A stretch of DNA of 64,000 bases from Prevotella sp. UBA2850 (GCA_002350805.1 DEFO01000016.1:1-64000); one strand, 5' to 3'. Shown: positions 35,131 to 44,340, counted from the first letter of the stretch. Made by a program: numbers and translations. The notes: generated by a model from the letters alone, not told the origin.

Positions 35131-37466
35131 TATTTCTTTTTCTCGGCCGTGGCGTTGACCACCTCCATGCACTGCTCGAGGGTCAGCTCGGCAGCTTTGT
35201 CGTGCAGGCTCTTGGGCAGTCGGTAGTTCTTGCCGTCGTAGGCGATGTAGGGTCCGTAGCGGCCGTTCAGGATTTCCATCTTCGGCTCTTCGTCGAATCC
35301 CTTGAGGTGGCGCTGGCTCTCCTGCTGGCGTTTCTGCTCGATGAGGGCCACCGATGCCTCGAGGGTGATGGCCATGGGGTCTTCGCCTTTGGGCAGCGAC
35401 ACGAACTTCTTGTTGTGCATGACGTAAGGACCGAAGCGGCCGTTGCCGATGACCACCGGACTGCCCTCAAACTCGCCCACGGTGCGGGGCAGCTTGAACA
35501 GCTCGAGGGCCTCGTCGAGCGTCAGCGTCTCCATGCTCTTGTTGGTGGGCAGCTGGGCGAACTGCGGCTTCTGCTTGTCCTCGGCAGTACCAATCTGGAC
35601 CACCGGACCGAAGCGGCCGATCTTCACAAACACGGGCTTGCCCGTCTTGGGGTCCTCGCCCAGCAGGCGCTCGCCGGCCTTATGCTCGCTGCGCTCGTTC
35701 ATGGTCTGCTCGACGGTGGGCTCGAACTTCTTGTAGAAGTCCTTTATCATCTTCTGCCACTCTTTGTCGCCCTCGGCAATCTTATCGAACTGCTGTTCCA
35801 CGCGGGCGGTGAAGTTGTAGTCCATGATGTCCTTGAAGTGCTCCATCAGGAAGTCGTTCACCACGATACCGATGTCGGTAGGCAACAGCTTGCCCTTGTC
35901 GGAGCCGGCAATCTCTTTCTTCTGCTTCACATCAATCTTGATGCCTTTCAGCGTGGCCACCTCATAGGCGCGGGTCTCGCCCTTCTTGTCGCCCTTCTGC
36001 ACGTATTCGCGCTGCTGGATGGTAGAGATGGTCGGAGCATACGTCGACGGACGGCCGATGCCCAGCTCCTCCAGCTTGTGCACCAGGCTGGCCTCTGTAT
36101 AGCGCAGCGGCCCCTGGCTGAAGCGCTCGGTGGCTGTAATCTCGCGGCGCACCAGCTCCTCGCCCTCGCTCATCGGGGGCAGCACATGAGAGAACTCGTC
36201 CTCCTGCTCGTTGTCGTCGTCGACCGACTCACGGTATACCTTCAGGAAACCGTCGAACTTCACCACCTCGCCCTGGGCGATGAACTTAGTGGACAGCGGC
36301 GATGCGCCCCCGGGCTGCTCGATGCTGATCTCCACGGTGGTCTTCTCTATCTGCGCATCGGCCATCTGGCTGGCGGCGGTGCGCTTCCAGATGAGGTCGT
36401 AGAGACGGCGCTCCTGCGAGTTGCCCTCTATCTCAGAGACATTCATATAAGTGGGGCGGATGGCCTCGTGGGCCTCCTGGGCACCTTTCGCACTGGTGTG
36501 ATACTGGCGCGGCTTGCTGTATTCCTTGCCGTAGAGGCTGATGATCTCGCTCTTGCTGGCGTTGACGCAGAGTGTCGAGAGGTTCACCGAGTCGGTACGC
36601 ATGTAGGTGATGCGTCCGCTCTCATACAGATGCTGGGCCACCATCATGGTCTGGCTCACGGTGAAGCCCAGTTTGCGGGCGGCCTCCTGCTGCAGCGTCG
36701 AGGTGGTGAATGGAGGCGCTGGCATACGGCGCAGCGGCTTCTTGCTCACCGAGCGGATGACAAACTTACCATCCTTGCACTTCTCGAGGAAGGCCATCAC
36801 CTCGTCGTGGGTCTTAAAGCGGGTGTCGAGCTCGGCCTTCACCTCCGAGGCGCTGCCGTCGGGAGCCATCAGCGCAAAGATGGCATTCACACGGTAGTAG
36901 GGCTCACTCTTGAAATTCTGTATCTCGCGCTCACGCTCTACAATCAGTCTGACGGCCACACTCTGCACACGTCCGGCCGAGAGTGCCGGCTTCACCTTGC
37001 GCCAGAGCACCGGCGAGAGCTTGAAGCCCACCAAACGGTCGAGCACACGGCGTGCCTGCTGTGCATTGACCAGATTCATATCCAAATGACGGGGATGCTC
37101 TATGGCATCGAGGATAGCGGGTTGGGTGATCTCGTGGAACACGATGCGGTTGGTCTTCTCCTCATCCAGGCCCAGCACCTCGCACAGGTGCCAGCTGATG
37201 GCTTCTCCCTCGCGGTCTTCATCGGAAGCCAGCCACACCTTCTTGGCCTTCTTGGCATTGCTGCGCAGCTCGGAAACCAATTTTTTCTTCTCGTCGGGTA
37301 TCTCGTAATCCGGTTCGAACGTGTTGGTATCTATACTGATTTCTTTCTTCTTCAGGTCGCGTATATGCCCATAGCTAGACATCACTTTGTAGTTCTCTCC
37401 CAAGAATTTCTCAATGGTCTTGGCCTTTGCTGGGCTCTCTACGATAACTAAATTCTCTTGCGTCAT
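35130..37466 (-). CDS. topA: DNA topoisomerase I
   Basis: A 778-residue type IA enzyme that relaxes negative supercoils. The Toprim domain opens with LVIVESPAKAKTIEKFLG. The catalytic Tyr is in ITYMRTDS (about residue 292). GIGRPSTYAPTI belongs to the core. Instead of C-terminal zinc ribbons it carries three copies of a topoisomerase C-terminal repeat (GRFGPVVQIG, GRFGPYVMHN, GRYGPYIAYD), the usual form in Bacteroidota. Confidence 0.97.
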   Translation of the reverse strand: MTQENLVIVESPAKAKTIEKFLGENYKVMSSYGHIRDLKKKEISIDTNTFEPDYEIPDEKKKLVSELRSNAKKAKKVWLASDEDREGEAISWHLCEVLGLDEEKTNRIVFHEITQPAILDAIEHPRHLDMNLVNAQQARRVLDRLVGFKLSPVLWRKVKPALSAGRVQSVAVRLIVEREREIQNFKSEPYYRVNAIFALMAPDGSASEVKAELDTRFKTHDEVMAFLEKCKDGKFVIRSVSKKPLRRMPAPPFTTSTLQQEAARKLGFTVSQTMMVAQHLYESGRITYMRTDSVNLSTLCVNASKSEIISLYGKEYSKPRQYHTSAKGAQEAHEAIRPTYMNVSEIEGNSQERRLYDLIWKRTAASQMADAQIEKTTVEISIEQPGGASPLSTKFIAQGEVVKFDGFLKVYRESVDDDNEQEDEFSHVLPPMSEGEELVRREITATERFSQGPLRYTEASLVHKLEELGIGRPSTYAPTISTIQQREYVQKGDKKGETRAYEVATLKGIKIDVKQKKEIAGSDKGKLLPTDIGIVVNDFLMEHFKDIMDYNFTARVEQQFDKIAEGDKEWQKMIKDFYKKFEPTVEQTMNERSEHKAGERLLGEDPKTGKPVFVKIGRFGPVVQIGTAEDKQKPQFAQLPTNKSMETLTLDEALELFKLPRTVGEFEGSPVVIGNGRFGPYVMHNKKFVSLPKGEDPMAITLEASVALIEQKRQQESQRHLKGFDEEPKMEILNGRYGPYIAYDGKNYRLPKSLHDKAAELTLEQCMEVVNATAEKKK

Positions 37467-37493
37467 TTCTCAATCATTTTAGTTTTTAGGGCG

Positions 37494-37501
37494 CAAAAGT
37501 A
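37494..37501 (-). promoter_or_regulatory. putative -7 box of topA
   Basis: Minus-strand TACTTTTG, 27 bp before the topA ATG, in the 83-bp gap after the NUDIX gene. The -33 element is not clear. Confidence 0.45.
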
Positions 37502-37549
37502 CACAAAAGTTTCACATACACCTTATTATAATGAGAGATTTTTGTTTTT

Positions 37550-38074
37550 TTAACGTTTCATCTGCAGGAACAGCTGCACCCCCTGGCGCACCGATCGCAG
37601 GCCGAAGTCGTCGGCTCGCAACTCGCTGAGGGGAATCCACTGGGCATCCTCGGCATCGTCCATGGCACTGACGTGCGATGTGTCGGCTACCTCACAGCGG
37701 AAAAACATGTCGAGCGTGTTGATGTCCATGCCGCTATAGCGGTAGAGGTTGGGGAGGCTGAACAGGTAGACGGCACGGTTCACGGTGAGGCCCGTCTCCT
37801 CTTTCACCTCGCGGATGACGCCCTCCTCGCCCGTCTCGTCCATGTCGGTGAAACCGCCCGGCAGGTCGAGCGTGCCCTTGGCAGGGTCTTTCTTGCGGCG
37901 CACCACCAGCAGCTCGTCGGCATCATTGACGATCAACGCCACATTGGCAGCACTCGGATTACCGTAATAGGTGAATCCGCAGTCCTGGCATTTCTTACTC
38001 TTGAAATTATGTATCTCAAAATGGCTGCTGCCACAAACAGGACAATAGCTAAATATCTCTAGTGGATGGCTCAT
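37550..38074 (-). CDS. NUDIX hydrolase with N-terminal zinc ribbon
   Basis: A 174-residue protein. Residues 11-36 hold two CxxC pairs (CPVC, CQDC), a zinc ribbon as in NudC-like enzymes. The Nudix box is complete: a GGFTD start and REVKEETGL end with the expected spacing at about residues 72-95. Likely hydrolyses a nucleoside-diphosphate-linked compound; the substrate cannot be read. Its start region is bordered by the nonamer array at 38095. Confidence 0.9.
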   Translation of the reverse strand: MSHPLEIFSYCPVCGSSHFEIHNFKSKKCQDCGFTYYGNPSAANVALIVNDADELLVVRRKKDPAKGTLDLPGGFTDMDETGEEGVIREVKEETGLTVNRAVYLFSLPNLYRYSGMDINTLDMFFRCEVADTSHVSAMDDAEDAQWIPLSELRADDFGLRSVRQGVQLFLQMKR

Positions 38075-38094
38075 TGGCTTTTTATTTTTTAGGG

Positions 38095-38237
38095 TTTTCG
38101 GAGTTTCAGAATTTTCGGAGTTTTCGGAGTATTCTGAGTATTCTGAGTTTTCAGAGTATTCTGAGTTTTCGGAGTATTCCGAATCTTCCGAATTCTCCGA
38201 TTATTCAGATTATTCAGAATTCTCCGATTATTCAGAG
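38095..38237. repeat. nonamer array, about sixteen units
   Basis: 9-bp units such as ttttcggag, tattctgag, tattccgaa and ttctccgat, with one 8-bp unit. It begins 21 bp upstream of the NUDIX start codon. The consensus gattctgag is the reverse complement of the array at 30426. Confidence 0.92.
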
Positions 38238-38258
38238 CTTGAACAATAGCCAAAGGTA

Positions 38259-38330
38259 ATCATACCTCTCAACTCTCAGCTCTCAGTTCTCAACTTGAAA
38301 AGTTCTCAACTTGAAAAGTTCTCAACTCTC
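38259..38330. repeat. heptamer and 16-mer repeats overlapping a stop codon
   Basis: 38259-38291 is an exact 33-bp inverted copy of 17064-17096 inside the dipeptidase gene. From 38286 two perfect 16-bp units (gttctcaacttgaaaa) follow, then a partial third (38318-38330) that contains the TGA stop and last codon of the next gene. Confidence 0.9.
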
Positions 38331-38705
38331 TTCTTCCTCCTCTGCCCTATTGCCTTTCTCGATGGCCTCGCGCAGCATTTTCTTGTCGAAGGTGAACACA
38401 TGGCCGAAGAGTCCCACTGAGAGCAGTTTGTTCTCCTCGCCCATACGTATGTGCGTAGTATTGAAAAGGTAGTAGTTGTCGACCTTCAACTTACTGTTCA
38501 GGGCTGTCTCGATGGCCGAGTTGACAATGCTTTTGCCTATACGGGTCAGGCCGTTATCCTTGAAGCCACGATTCTCGGCCTCTTCGTCCACCAGTTCTTT
38601 CACGGCCTTCATCATCGCCTCCTTATGGGCGCGCTTGTCGGGCACCGTCTGCGTCATCAGCACGGCGATGAGCAGAATAATCACAATCGTCAATAACTTC
38701 TTCAT
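38322..38705 (-). CDS. DUF4359-type small membrane-anchored protein
   Basis: A 127-residue protein with one N-terminal hydrophobic helix (residues 3-19, LLTIVIILLIAVLMTQ), then a helical and beta body with a conserved-looking VDNYYLFNTTHI and LLSVGLFGHVFTF, and an acidic tail (EEEEES). I recognise the general shape of DUF4359 proteins; the role is unknown. The final Ser codon and stop lie within a repeat unit (38318-38330), so the array may have reshaped the C terminus. Confidence 0.7.
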   Translation of the reverse strand: MKKLLTIVIILLIAVLMTQTVPDKRAHKEAMMKAVKELVDEEAENRGFKDNGLTRIGKSIVNSAIETALNSKLKVDNYYLFNTTHIRMGEENKLLSVGLFGHVFTFDKKMLREAIEKGNRAEEEEES

Positions 38706-38768
38706 CTCTTTCGTTGATCAGTTTACTATTTTTAATGAACCTTTGTCTCATCACTCACGGAAAACCGC

Positions 38769-40232
38769 CTACCACTCGTCGGTGCGGAAGGGGAACAGCG
38801 GCAGTCCGGCGGCATTCTTCAGGTTGCCTATCTGGAAGTTGCGGAAGCAGTAGCGCACGGCAACAGGATGCTTCACCTCGGGCGATGTGAGGCGGATGGT
38901 CTCATCCCAGTAGCCGCCGCCCGGCTGCCAGAAATGCTCGGCCTTGGCGGGGTGGAACACACGGTCGTCGCCGGCCAGCTCGAAGCCTTCTATGCCCTCG
39001 AAGCGGCTGATGGCACCGAGGTCGTTCGCCAGGTGTATATGCACGGTGTCGCCCACGATGCGCATGTCCTTAAACGAAGGACTCTCGCAGCCCAGCGACG
39101 TCATGCCGTAGGTCTTGTTCAGTGCCAGGAAAGCCAGTCGCTGGCCCACCTGCCGCTTCTGGGCGGGGTGAATCTGCTGAGTCTCATAGGGGTAGACGAG
39201 GTCGTTGGTGCATACCAGTCCGCTGTTGGGGATGATCTTCGAGGCCCTGAACTGCTGCTCGCGCAGGCGGGCTCCCCAGTCGCCCTTCACATCGTCGTAC
39301 CAGTAGGGGGCAATCTCGACGAAGTAAAATGGTATCTCGCCCAGGCCGAACTGTGTGCGCCACTGGTCGACCAGTATCTTCAGGCGCTCGCTGTACTGGT
39401 TGCCGGGGTCGCCAACATTCGAGCAACCCTGATAGTAGAGAATGCCCTTCACGGTGTAGTTCAGGATGGGGTTGAACGTGCCGTTGCCCCACAACAGCGC
39501 GCGGTGATAGTCCCATTGCGGCTTGAACCTGACGATGCCTGCCGAGTCGGTGGGCTCGTTGGTGTATTTCTCAAGGTTCTCCTTGGTCAGCCAGCTCTCC
39601 ACGCGCGAGCCGCCCTTGTTGGCCATGATGAGTCCCACGGGAATGTCGAGGGCGCGGTTGACCACCTGTGCAAAGAAATAGCCTGTGGCAGAGGCGTCGC
39701 CCACGGTCTGCGCGCTGACCTCTTTCCACTCGCACTGGGCGTCTTCCTGCGGTTCCACGCGCATGATGCTGGGAATCTTCACATAGTGAATGCCCCGGTA
39801 CTGGCGGGCATTGACCACCTCGTCGTTATAACCGTCGACGGGACAGTTGCCGAAACCCTTCACGGGCATCTCCATGTTGCTCTGTCCGGCACATACCCAC
39901 ACCTCACCCGAGAGGATGTTGCTGAGTGTCAGCCGGTCGCCGTCGTCGAACGTGATCTGCAGCGGGGTGTAACTGGCGGCAGGCGTCTTCACCTTCACCA
40001 GCCACTTGCCGTCTTTGCCGGCCTTGGCCGTGTAGGCCTCATCCGACCACGACACCTCGACGCGGACGGTCTTTCCGGCTTTCGCCCAGCCCCACAGACG
40101 GGCCTCGGTATTTTGTTGCAAAACCATGTTGTCGCACAGGATATGCGGCAGTCTCACTTTGGCCTGCAGACCCGCCGTCATCACGACGAGTGCCGACACC
40201 ATCAGCCATCTTCTTAAACTCTTATGATTCAT
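38769..40232 (-). CDS. sialate O-acetylesterase-like carbohydrate esterase
   Basis: A 487-residue secreted SGNH-type esterase. After a signal peptide (about 1-24) comes a beta domain, then the catalytic block CAGQSNMEMPVKG with Ser at about residue 118, NKGGSRVESW, YYQGCSN and a late IHPAQKRQVGQ supplying the His. The family removes acetyl groups from sialic acids or, in Bacteroidota, often from plant glycans. It is divergent from a second esterase-like gene at 40335, suggesting joint deacetylation of one glycan. Confidence 0.88.
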   Translation of the reverse strand: MNHKSLRRWLMVSALVVMTAGLQAKVRLPHILCDNMVLQQNTEARLWGWAKAGKTVRVEVSWSDEAYTAKAGKDGKWLVKVKTPAASYTPLQITFDDGDRLTLSNILSGEVWVCAGQSNMEMPVKGFGNCPVDGYNDEVVNARQYRGIHYVKIPSIMRVEPQEDAQCEWKEVSAQTVGDASATGYFFAQVVNRALDIPVGLIMANKGGSRVESWLTKENLEKYTNEPTDSAGIVRFKPQWDYHRALLWGNGTFNPILNYTVKGILYYQGCSNVGDPGNQYSERLKILVDQWRTQFGLGEIPFYFVEIAPYWYDDVKGDWGARLREQQFRASKIIPNSGLVCTNDLVYPYETQQIHPAQKRQVGQRLAFLALNKTYGMTSLGCESPSFKDMRIVGDTVHIHLANDLGAISRFEGIEGFELAGDDRVFHPAKAEHFWQPGGGYWDETIRLTSPEVKHPVAVRYCFRNFQIGNLKNAAGLPLFPFRTDEW

Positions 40233-40293
40233 CTTTTTGATTATTAACGTTCTACTTTTTCCTTTTTTGTCTGCAATATTACAAAATTTTCAT

Positions 40294-40301
40294 TATCTTT
40301 G
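40294..40301 (+). promoter_or_regulatory. putative -7 box of the alpha/beta hydrolase gene
   Basis: TATCTTTG followed by C, 33 bp before the ATG at 40335, in the 102-bp gap between divergent genes. Confidence 0.5.
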
Positions 40302-40334
40302 CAACTGAAAAAATAAAAAAATAACAAATAATAG

Positions 40335-41174
40335 ATGAAATCGATACAAATGAGAATATTCAAGACCGCTCTGACCCTGTGCCTGCTGGCACTCTCGCTC
40401 ACCTCCCTGGCTCAAAAACCGTTCGACATGAATCTGTGGCAAGGCAAGCCTGCCGAAAAGAGTGTCGACAAGACCGACACGGCGCGCGTTCGTGTCTACC
40501 TGCCCAACGCCAAACGGGCCACCGGCCGGGCCGTGGTCATCTGTCCGGGGGGTGGATATACGCACCTGGCCATGGATCATGAGGGCTACCAGTGGGGAGC
40601 TTTCTTCAACAACATGGGCATTGCCGCCATCGTGCTGAAGTACCGCATGCCGCACGGTAAGCCCGAAGTGCCCGTCTCTGATGCCGAAGAGGCCATCCGA
40701 CTGGTGCGCCGCAATGCCGAGAAGTGGCACATCAACCCCAACGACGTGGGCATCATGGGATTCTCTGCGGGCGGACACCTGGCGTCGACCATCGCCACCC
40801 ACTCGGTGAAAGATGCCAAACCCGACTTCCAGATTCTCTTCTATCCCGTCATCACCATGGACCCGGCCTTCACCCATCAGGGCTCGCACGACAACCTGCT
40901 GGGCAAGGATGCCAAGAAGAAAACCGAGGATAAATACAGTTCCGACATGCAGGTGACACGCGTTACGCCCCGTGCCTTCATTGCTCTGAGCGACGACGAC
41001 CATGCCGTCGTGCCGGCCAACGGTGTGAACTACTACGTGGAGTGCTACCGCCACGACGTGCCTGCCTCGCTGCATGTCTATCCTTCAGGCGGCCACGGCT
41101 GGGGCATCCGCGACAGTTTCAAGTATCATGTGGAGATGGAGCTCGAGTTGCGTGCCTGGCTGCAGAGCTTCTAG
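40335..41174 (+). CDS. secreted alpha/beta hydrolase, acetyl-xylan-esterase-like
   Basis: A 279-residue protein with a signal peptide (SLTSLAQ) and an alpha/beta hydrolase fold. The oxyanion region is VICPGGGYTHLA, the nucleophile Ser lies in GFSAGGHLA (about residue 153), a late Asp in SDDDHAV and the His in GGHGWGI. This layout matches BD-FAE/xylan esterase-like enzymes of Bacteroidota. ATG 40335 or 40350 could start translation. It probably deacetylates or deferuloylates hemicellulose fragments. Confidence 0.85.
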   Translation: MKSIQMRIFKTALTLCLLALSLTSLAQKPFDMNLWQGKPAEKSVDKTDTARVRVYLPNAKRATGRAVVICPGGGYTHLAMDHEGYQWGAFFNNMGIAAIVLKYRMPHGKPEVPVSDAEEAIRLVRRNAEKWHINPNDVGIMGFSAGGHLASTIATHSVKDAKPDFQILFYPVITMDPAFTHQGSHDNLLGKDAKKKTEDKYSSDMQVTRVTPRAFIALSDDDHAVVPANGVNYYVECYRHDVPASLHVYPSGGHGWGIRDSFKYHVEMELELRAWLQSF

Positions 41175-41192
41175 AATCCGACCGAGCAGAAA

Positions 41193-41327
41193 AATTCGTG
41201 TTTAATTCATGGTAATTCGTGTGAACAAAGAAAGAGTTCCCGGCTCAGTAGGATTTGCAATCCGACTGCACCGGGTATGAGCATTTGTAAAGCGGCAAAA
41301 TGCTGACCGCAAGCGAAAATTTTCGCT
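41193..41327. other. repeat motif and three consecutive hairpins between genes
   Basis: Three aattcgtg-like units at 41193, 41204 and 41214 are followed by three hairpins. 41239-41275 is a long interrupted stem (cccgg/ccggg, cagt/actg, ggatt/aatcc, loop tgc). 41280-41304 is a 6-bp stem. 41312-41327 is a perfect 16-bp palindrome. No T-run follows, so they are not simple terminators. The small lipoprotein gene starts 54 bp later. Confidence 0.6.
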
Positions 41328-41380
41328 GCTCCATGCAAGGTTTTGGCTGACAGCTGTGTTATCAAAAAGAAAACGAAGAT

Positions 41381-41818
41381 ATGAGAAAACGAATACAGAA
41401 ACTGGCAGCAGGCATGCTCGTGCTGATGGCCGCAAGCATGCTCATGGTGAGTTGCTCGTCAGACGAAGACGACCTGCGTCATCATTTGGTGGGCTATTGG
41501 GAGGGCGAATACCCTGCCGATTTCGCAAACATGCGCGGTGGTTATTATTTCTCACCCGATGGAGAGGTCATTGGTTGGGTAGCCTCGGGCGACTCCCGCT
41601 GGGAGACCCCACAAGGCAGGTGGTCAATCTCCGGCGATCGTGTGGAGATGGAACCCTATGATGTGCATCCCGATCAAATGTACTCTTCCGTAGTGTCAGT
41701 ATCCGAGAAGCGCCTCGTCGTGCGCGTGTTTGGCGGTTTGGCAGGCATCCCTTACGAGAAAGGCACCGACTACATCTATCACAAATTGAAAAAGGCTCCC
41801 GGTTCATTGGTGGACTAG
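41381..41818 (+). CDS. small lipoprotein of unknown function
   Basis: A 145-residue protein with a lipobox MLMVSC at about residue 25, followed by an acidic SSDEDD. The mature part looks like a small beta barrel of the lipocalin kind (LVGYWEGEYP, GGYYFSPDGEVIGW, GRWSISGDRVEM), seen in many Bacteroidota lipoproteins. Function unknown. The stop codon at 41816 lies exactly where remnant transposase DNA starts, so the last residues (GSLVD) might not be the original C terminus. Confidence 0.75.
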   Translation: MRKRIQKLAAGMLVLMAASMLMVSCSSDEDDLRHHLVGYWEGEYPADFANMRGGYYFSPDGEVIGWVASGDSRWETPQGRWSISGDRVEMEPYDVHPDQMYSSVVSVSEKRLVVRVFGGLAGIPYEKGTDYIYHKLKKAPGSLVD

Positions 41819-42358
41819 TTTGTTGTTAGCGAATATATCCTGAGGTTAGCCATGCCAATCCCCTTACTATTCAGGTTGATACCGACGGGTTTTCCGTAGA
41901 GGAATTCCACAAAAGGCTTGTAGTCAAGCGGCTTGTGGTCATCTACATCTCCAGGTGTGATCATGAAGTTGAGCAATTCCCCCTTCTCGTTACAGATCAG
42001 GTGCAGCTTGAACCCGAAGAACCAGCTCGGGGAACAGATGCCGCAGATGCTTCGACACATGCTCCAGATAGAAATGCTTCAGACAGCGATACCCGGAACC
42101 ATGAAACAGTATCATGATCAGCATGACTTCTGCCTTGGAAAGAGTTCCGTCACGGTGGTACGGACGCTTATTCGGGGCTTTTACGGTATATTTTGCCATC
42201 ATTGCATCATAAAATTTGCAAAAATCATCTGCAATACAGAAAATTTCAGTATCTTTGTCCTCGGTAATCATAGCGAAATTCTTAGTTTCATTGTTTTTAT
42301 CCACTACAAAGTTTTTCGCTTCGTTCAAGGAAGCTCCTAAAATTTCGCTAATTGCCAA
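41816..42358 (-). pseudogene. IS982-family transposase remnant, internally deleted and frameshifted
   Basis: The N-terminal third of an IS982-type transposase is intact from 42358 (EIFCIADDFCKFYDAMM, then TLSKAEVMLIMILFHGSG and HLRHLFPEL). At about 42030 the frame jumps to the C-terminal part (WFFGFKLHLICNEKG, then FMITPGDVDDHKPL). The segment between, which carries the first catalytic Asp in functional relatives, is missing. The C terminus also ends early with a non-family tail (41817-41880). It cannot encode active transposase. No clear terminal inverted repeats remain. Confidence 0.85.
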
Positions 42359-42482
42359 ATTTTCAATGGGTTATATTTCATCGAACTCACGTTATTTAAA
42401 AAAACTATAAAAATTTCCCATGAATACTTTTGTTAATGCCAGGGCAACTTCCTGCGAAAACTTAGGTATCTTCATTTGTTCT

Positions 42483-44204
42483 TTATTTCTTGCTTTTAAT
42501 AATGTTCCCCAATCTCCATTGAACCACCCACAAGTCTTTATCCTTGTTCATTCCAATATTGGTACTTGCTATCTCTACTGTTACTCCACTGCCTCCTTGT
42601 GATGAGCAGATTCGTAAAAACTTGTATTTTCGAGGAACAAAGGGGCAAGTTCCTCCATTCATGTCAAAAACACTCCATTTTCTTTTTCTTCCCTTAAAAG
42701 CATCATCTATAACATAGTTCCCTTTGTGAGTTTTAAATATATCCTCTCCATAAATATATTCGTCATCGATACTTCTTTGATAGGCTTTCTGGCCATTCCT
42801 AATCTTATCAATAGTTTTCCACCCTGCATAAACGACAAGTGGCTCTGGTTCCCATTCTTCCTCTTGCATGTCTATATAGGTTCTTTGGCGCCCATCTAAC
42901 AGAATGGTATCAACGGAATTCATATATTTTGCTACATCTGGATCTGATTTTATAATACGACTTGAAATTTTTGATTTCAATATAATACCCTCCAAGGTTC
43001 TGCATCTACTCAATGCGACATACACCTGACCAGAGGCGAAGGCTTTATCAACATCTATGATGACATTATCAAATGTCAATCCTTGGCTCTTGTGTACTGT
43101 TACAGCCCATGCAAGACGTAATGGGATTTGTATGTAGCTTCCGCAAATCTCGGTTATAATTTCTTTTGTCTTCTTATTGACCTTGTAGATAATTTTATCC
43201 CATCTTTGCTTCTCAACAATTACTGGCTGAATCTTCCCATCTATCTTGACTTCAACATAATCATCACCAAGAGATAAAACTCTACCCATTGTTCCATTAT
43301 AATACCTGCCTTCATTGTCATTCTTGACAAACATAACCCGAGCACCTTTTTTAAATTCAAGGTAGTAATCTACGGGATAGTCATCATGAGGGAAAAAACC
43401 TTCGATCCTAGCCTTAAACTCCTTGCTTCTTCCCCTTAGCTTTGATAACTGTTCAGAATTATATTGGTCTACCTGCCTATTATGAGTCATCAGGACTGTA
43501 ACCTCCTGACTGACCTTCGGTCTGTAATCTTCAACATACCTAGAGTTAAGCAGCCGAAGGTCCTTTGTAGAGGACTTGCCAATTCTTATATGATTAAGAA
43601 TATTAATAAAAACCTTCTCATCTTGACGATAAACATGCTGAAGTTCCAGCATGGAATACTTCAACTTGGATAATGCCTTACTACCGAAAAAATAAAGTGT
43701 ATCATATTCTTCTATCAGTGTTATCCTTTCTTCGTCTTTAGCTACAGGCATAAGTTGAAACAAATCCCCAAACATTATCAACTGTACACCACCAAAAGGT
43801 TTTCTGCTTTTTCTATAGTAACACAAAATTCTATCTGTAGCATCCAGCATATCACACCTTACCATGCTTACTTCATCTATGATAAGCATATCTATCTGCC
43901 TTAATAGCTCTGCCTGACCTTCATCAAGTGAATACAAATCTCTCATCTTGTGTCCCGGTAGATATGGCACCAAAGGCAAGCCAAAAAGGGAGTGCATAGT
44001 TACACCACCGGCGTTATTTGCAGCTACACCAGTAGGAGCCGCTACTACAATTCTTTTATATTTTTTGTTGTTATCAATAATATGACGCAGTAGTGTAGTC
44101 TTTCCCGTACCAGCTTTTCCTGTTATAAAAAGGTTCTTGCCTTCCTGAACTAACTCCAGGGCTTTTTCTCCATACTTATCAAAAGTAAAGGTTACAGAAT
44201 CCAT
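42483..44204 (-). CDS. Pif1-like superfamily 1 DNA helicase
   Basis: A 573-residue protein. Walker A is GKAGTGKTT (residues 29-37), then APTGVAA (motif Ia), Walker B LIIDEVSMV, motif III-like MFGDLFQLMPV, a RVMFVKND region, and motifs V/VI with WAVTVHKSQGLTFDNVI and YVALSRCRTLEGI. This is the Pif1/RecD-like group. The last 100 residues (after EEEWEPEPLVVYAG) are an unrecognised domain. The gene is AT-rich compared with flanking chromosomal genes, suggesting transfer. Divergent from the unknown gene at 44399. Confidence 0.9.
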   Translation of the reverse strand: MDSVTFTFDKYGEKALELVQEGKNLFITGKAGTGKTTLLRHIIDNNKKYKRIVVAAPTGVAANNAGGVTMHSLFGLPLVPYLPGHKMRDLYSLDEGQAELLRQIDMLIIDEVSMVRCDMLDATDRILCYYRKSRKPFGGVQLIMFGDLFQLMPVAKDEERITLIEEYDTLYFFGSKALSKLKYSMLELQHVYRQDEKVFINILNHIRIGKSSTKDLRLLNSRYVEDYRPKVSQEVTVLMTHNRQVDQYNSEQLSKLRGRSKEFKARIEGFFPHDDYPVDYYLEFKKGARVMFVKNDNEGRYYNGTMGRVLSLGDDYVEVKIDGKIQPVIVEKQRWDKIIYKVNKKTKEIITEICGSYIQIPLRLAWAVTVHKSQGLTFDNVIIDVDKAFASGQVYVALSRCRTLEGIILKSKISSRIIKSDPDVAKYMNSVDTILLDGRQRTYIDMQEEEWEPEPLVVYAGWKTIDKIRNGQKAYQRSIDDEYIYGEDIFKTHKGNYVIDDAFKGRKRKWSVFDMNGGTCPFVPRKYKFLRICSSQGGSGVTVEIASTNIGMNKDKDLWVVQWRLGNIIKSKK

Positions 44205-44340
44205 AATAGAGAGTTTTATATTCTTTGAAAAGTCAAAAGACTGATAACATTTTTATGAATACAAAGTAACGAAATTAATCGCTATTTTACAAACTTTATT
44301 ACATAAATTCATTTAAATAATTGAATTTGACTTAGTGTGA

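Noticed and set aside
35202..37451. 749-codon open frame antisense to topA, and a similar 553-codon one at 338-1999 antisense to the thioredoxin gene
   Set aside because: Codon bias of the real genes keeps the opposite strand free of stops; no domain or signal is visible and both overlap well-identified genes.
40261..40301. Full -33/-7 promoter before the alpha/beta hydrolase gene
   Set aside because: The nearest TTTG is 24 bases from the -7 box, too far; only the -7 box is reported.
41193..41327. Calling the hairpins a terminator of the alpha/beta hydrolase gene
   Set aside because: No T-run follows any of the stems.
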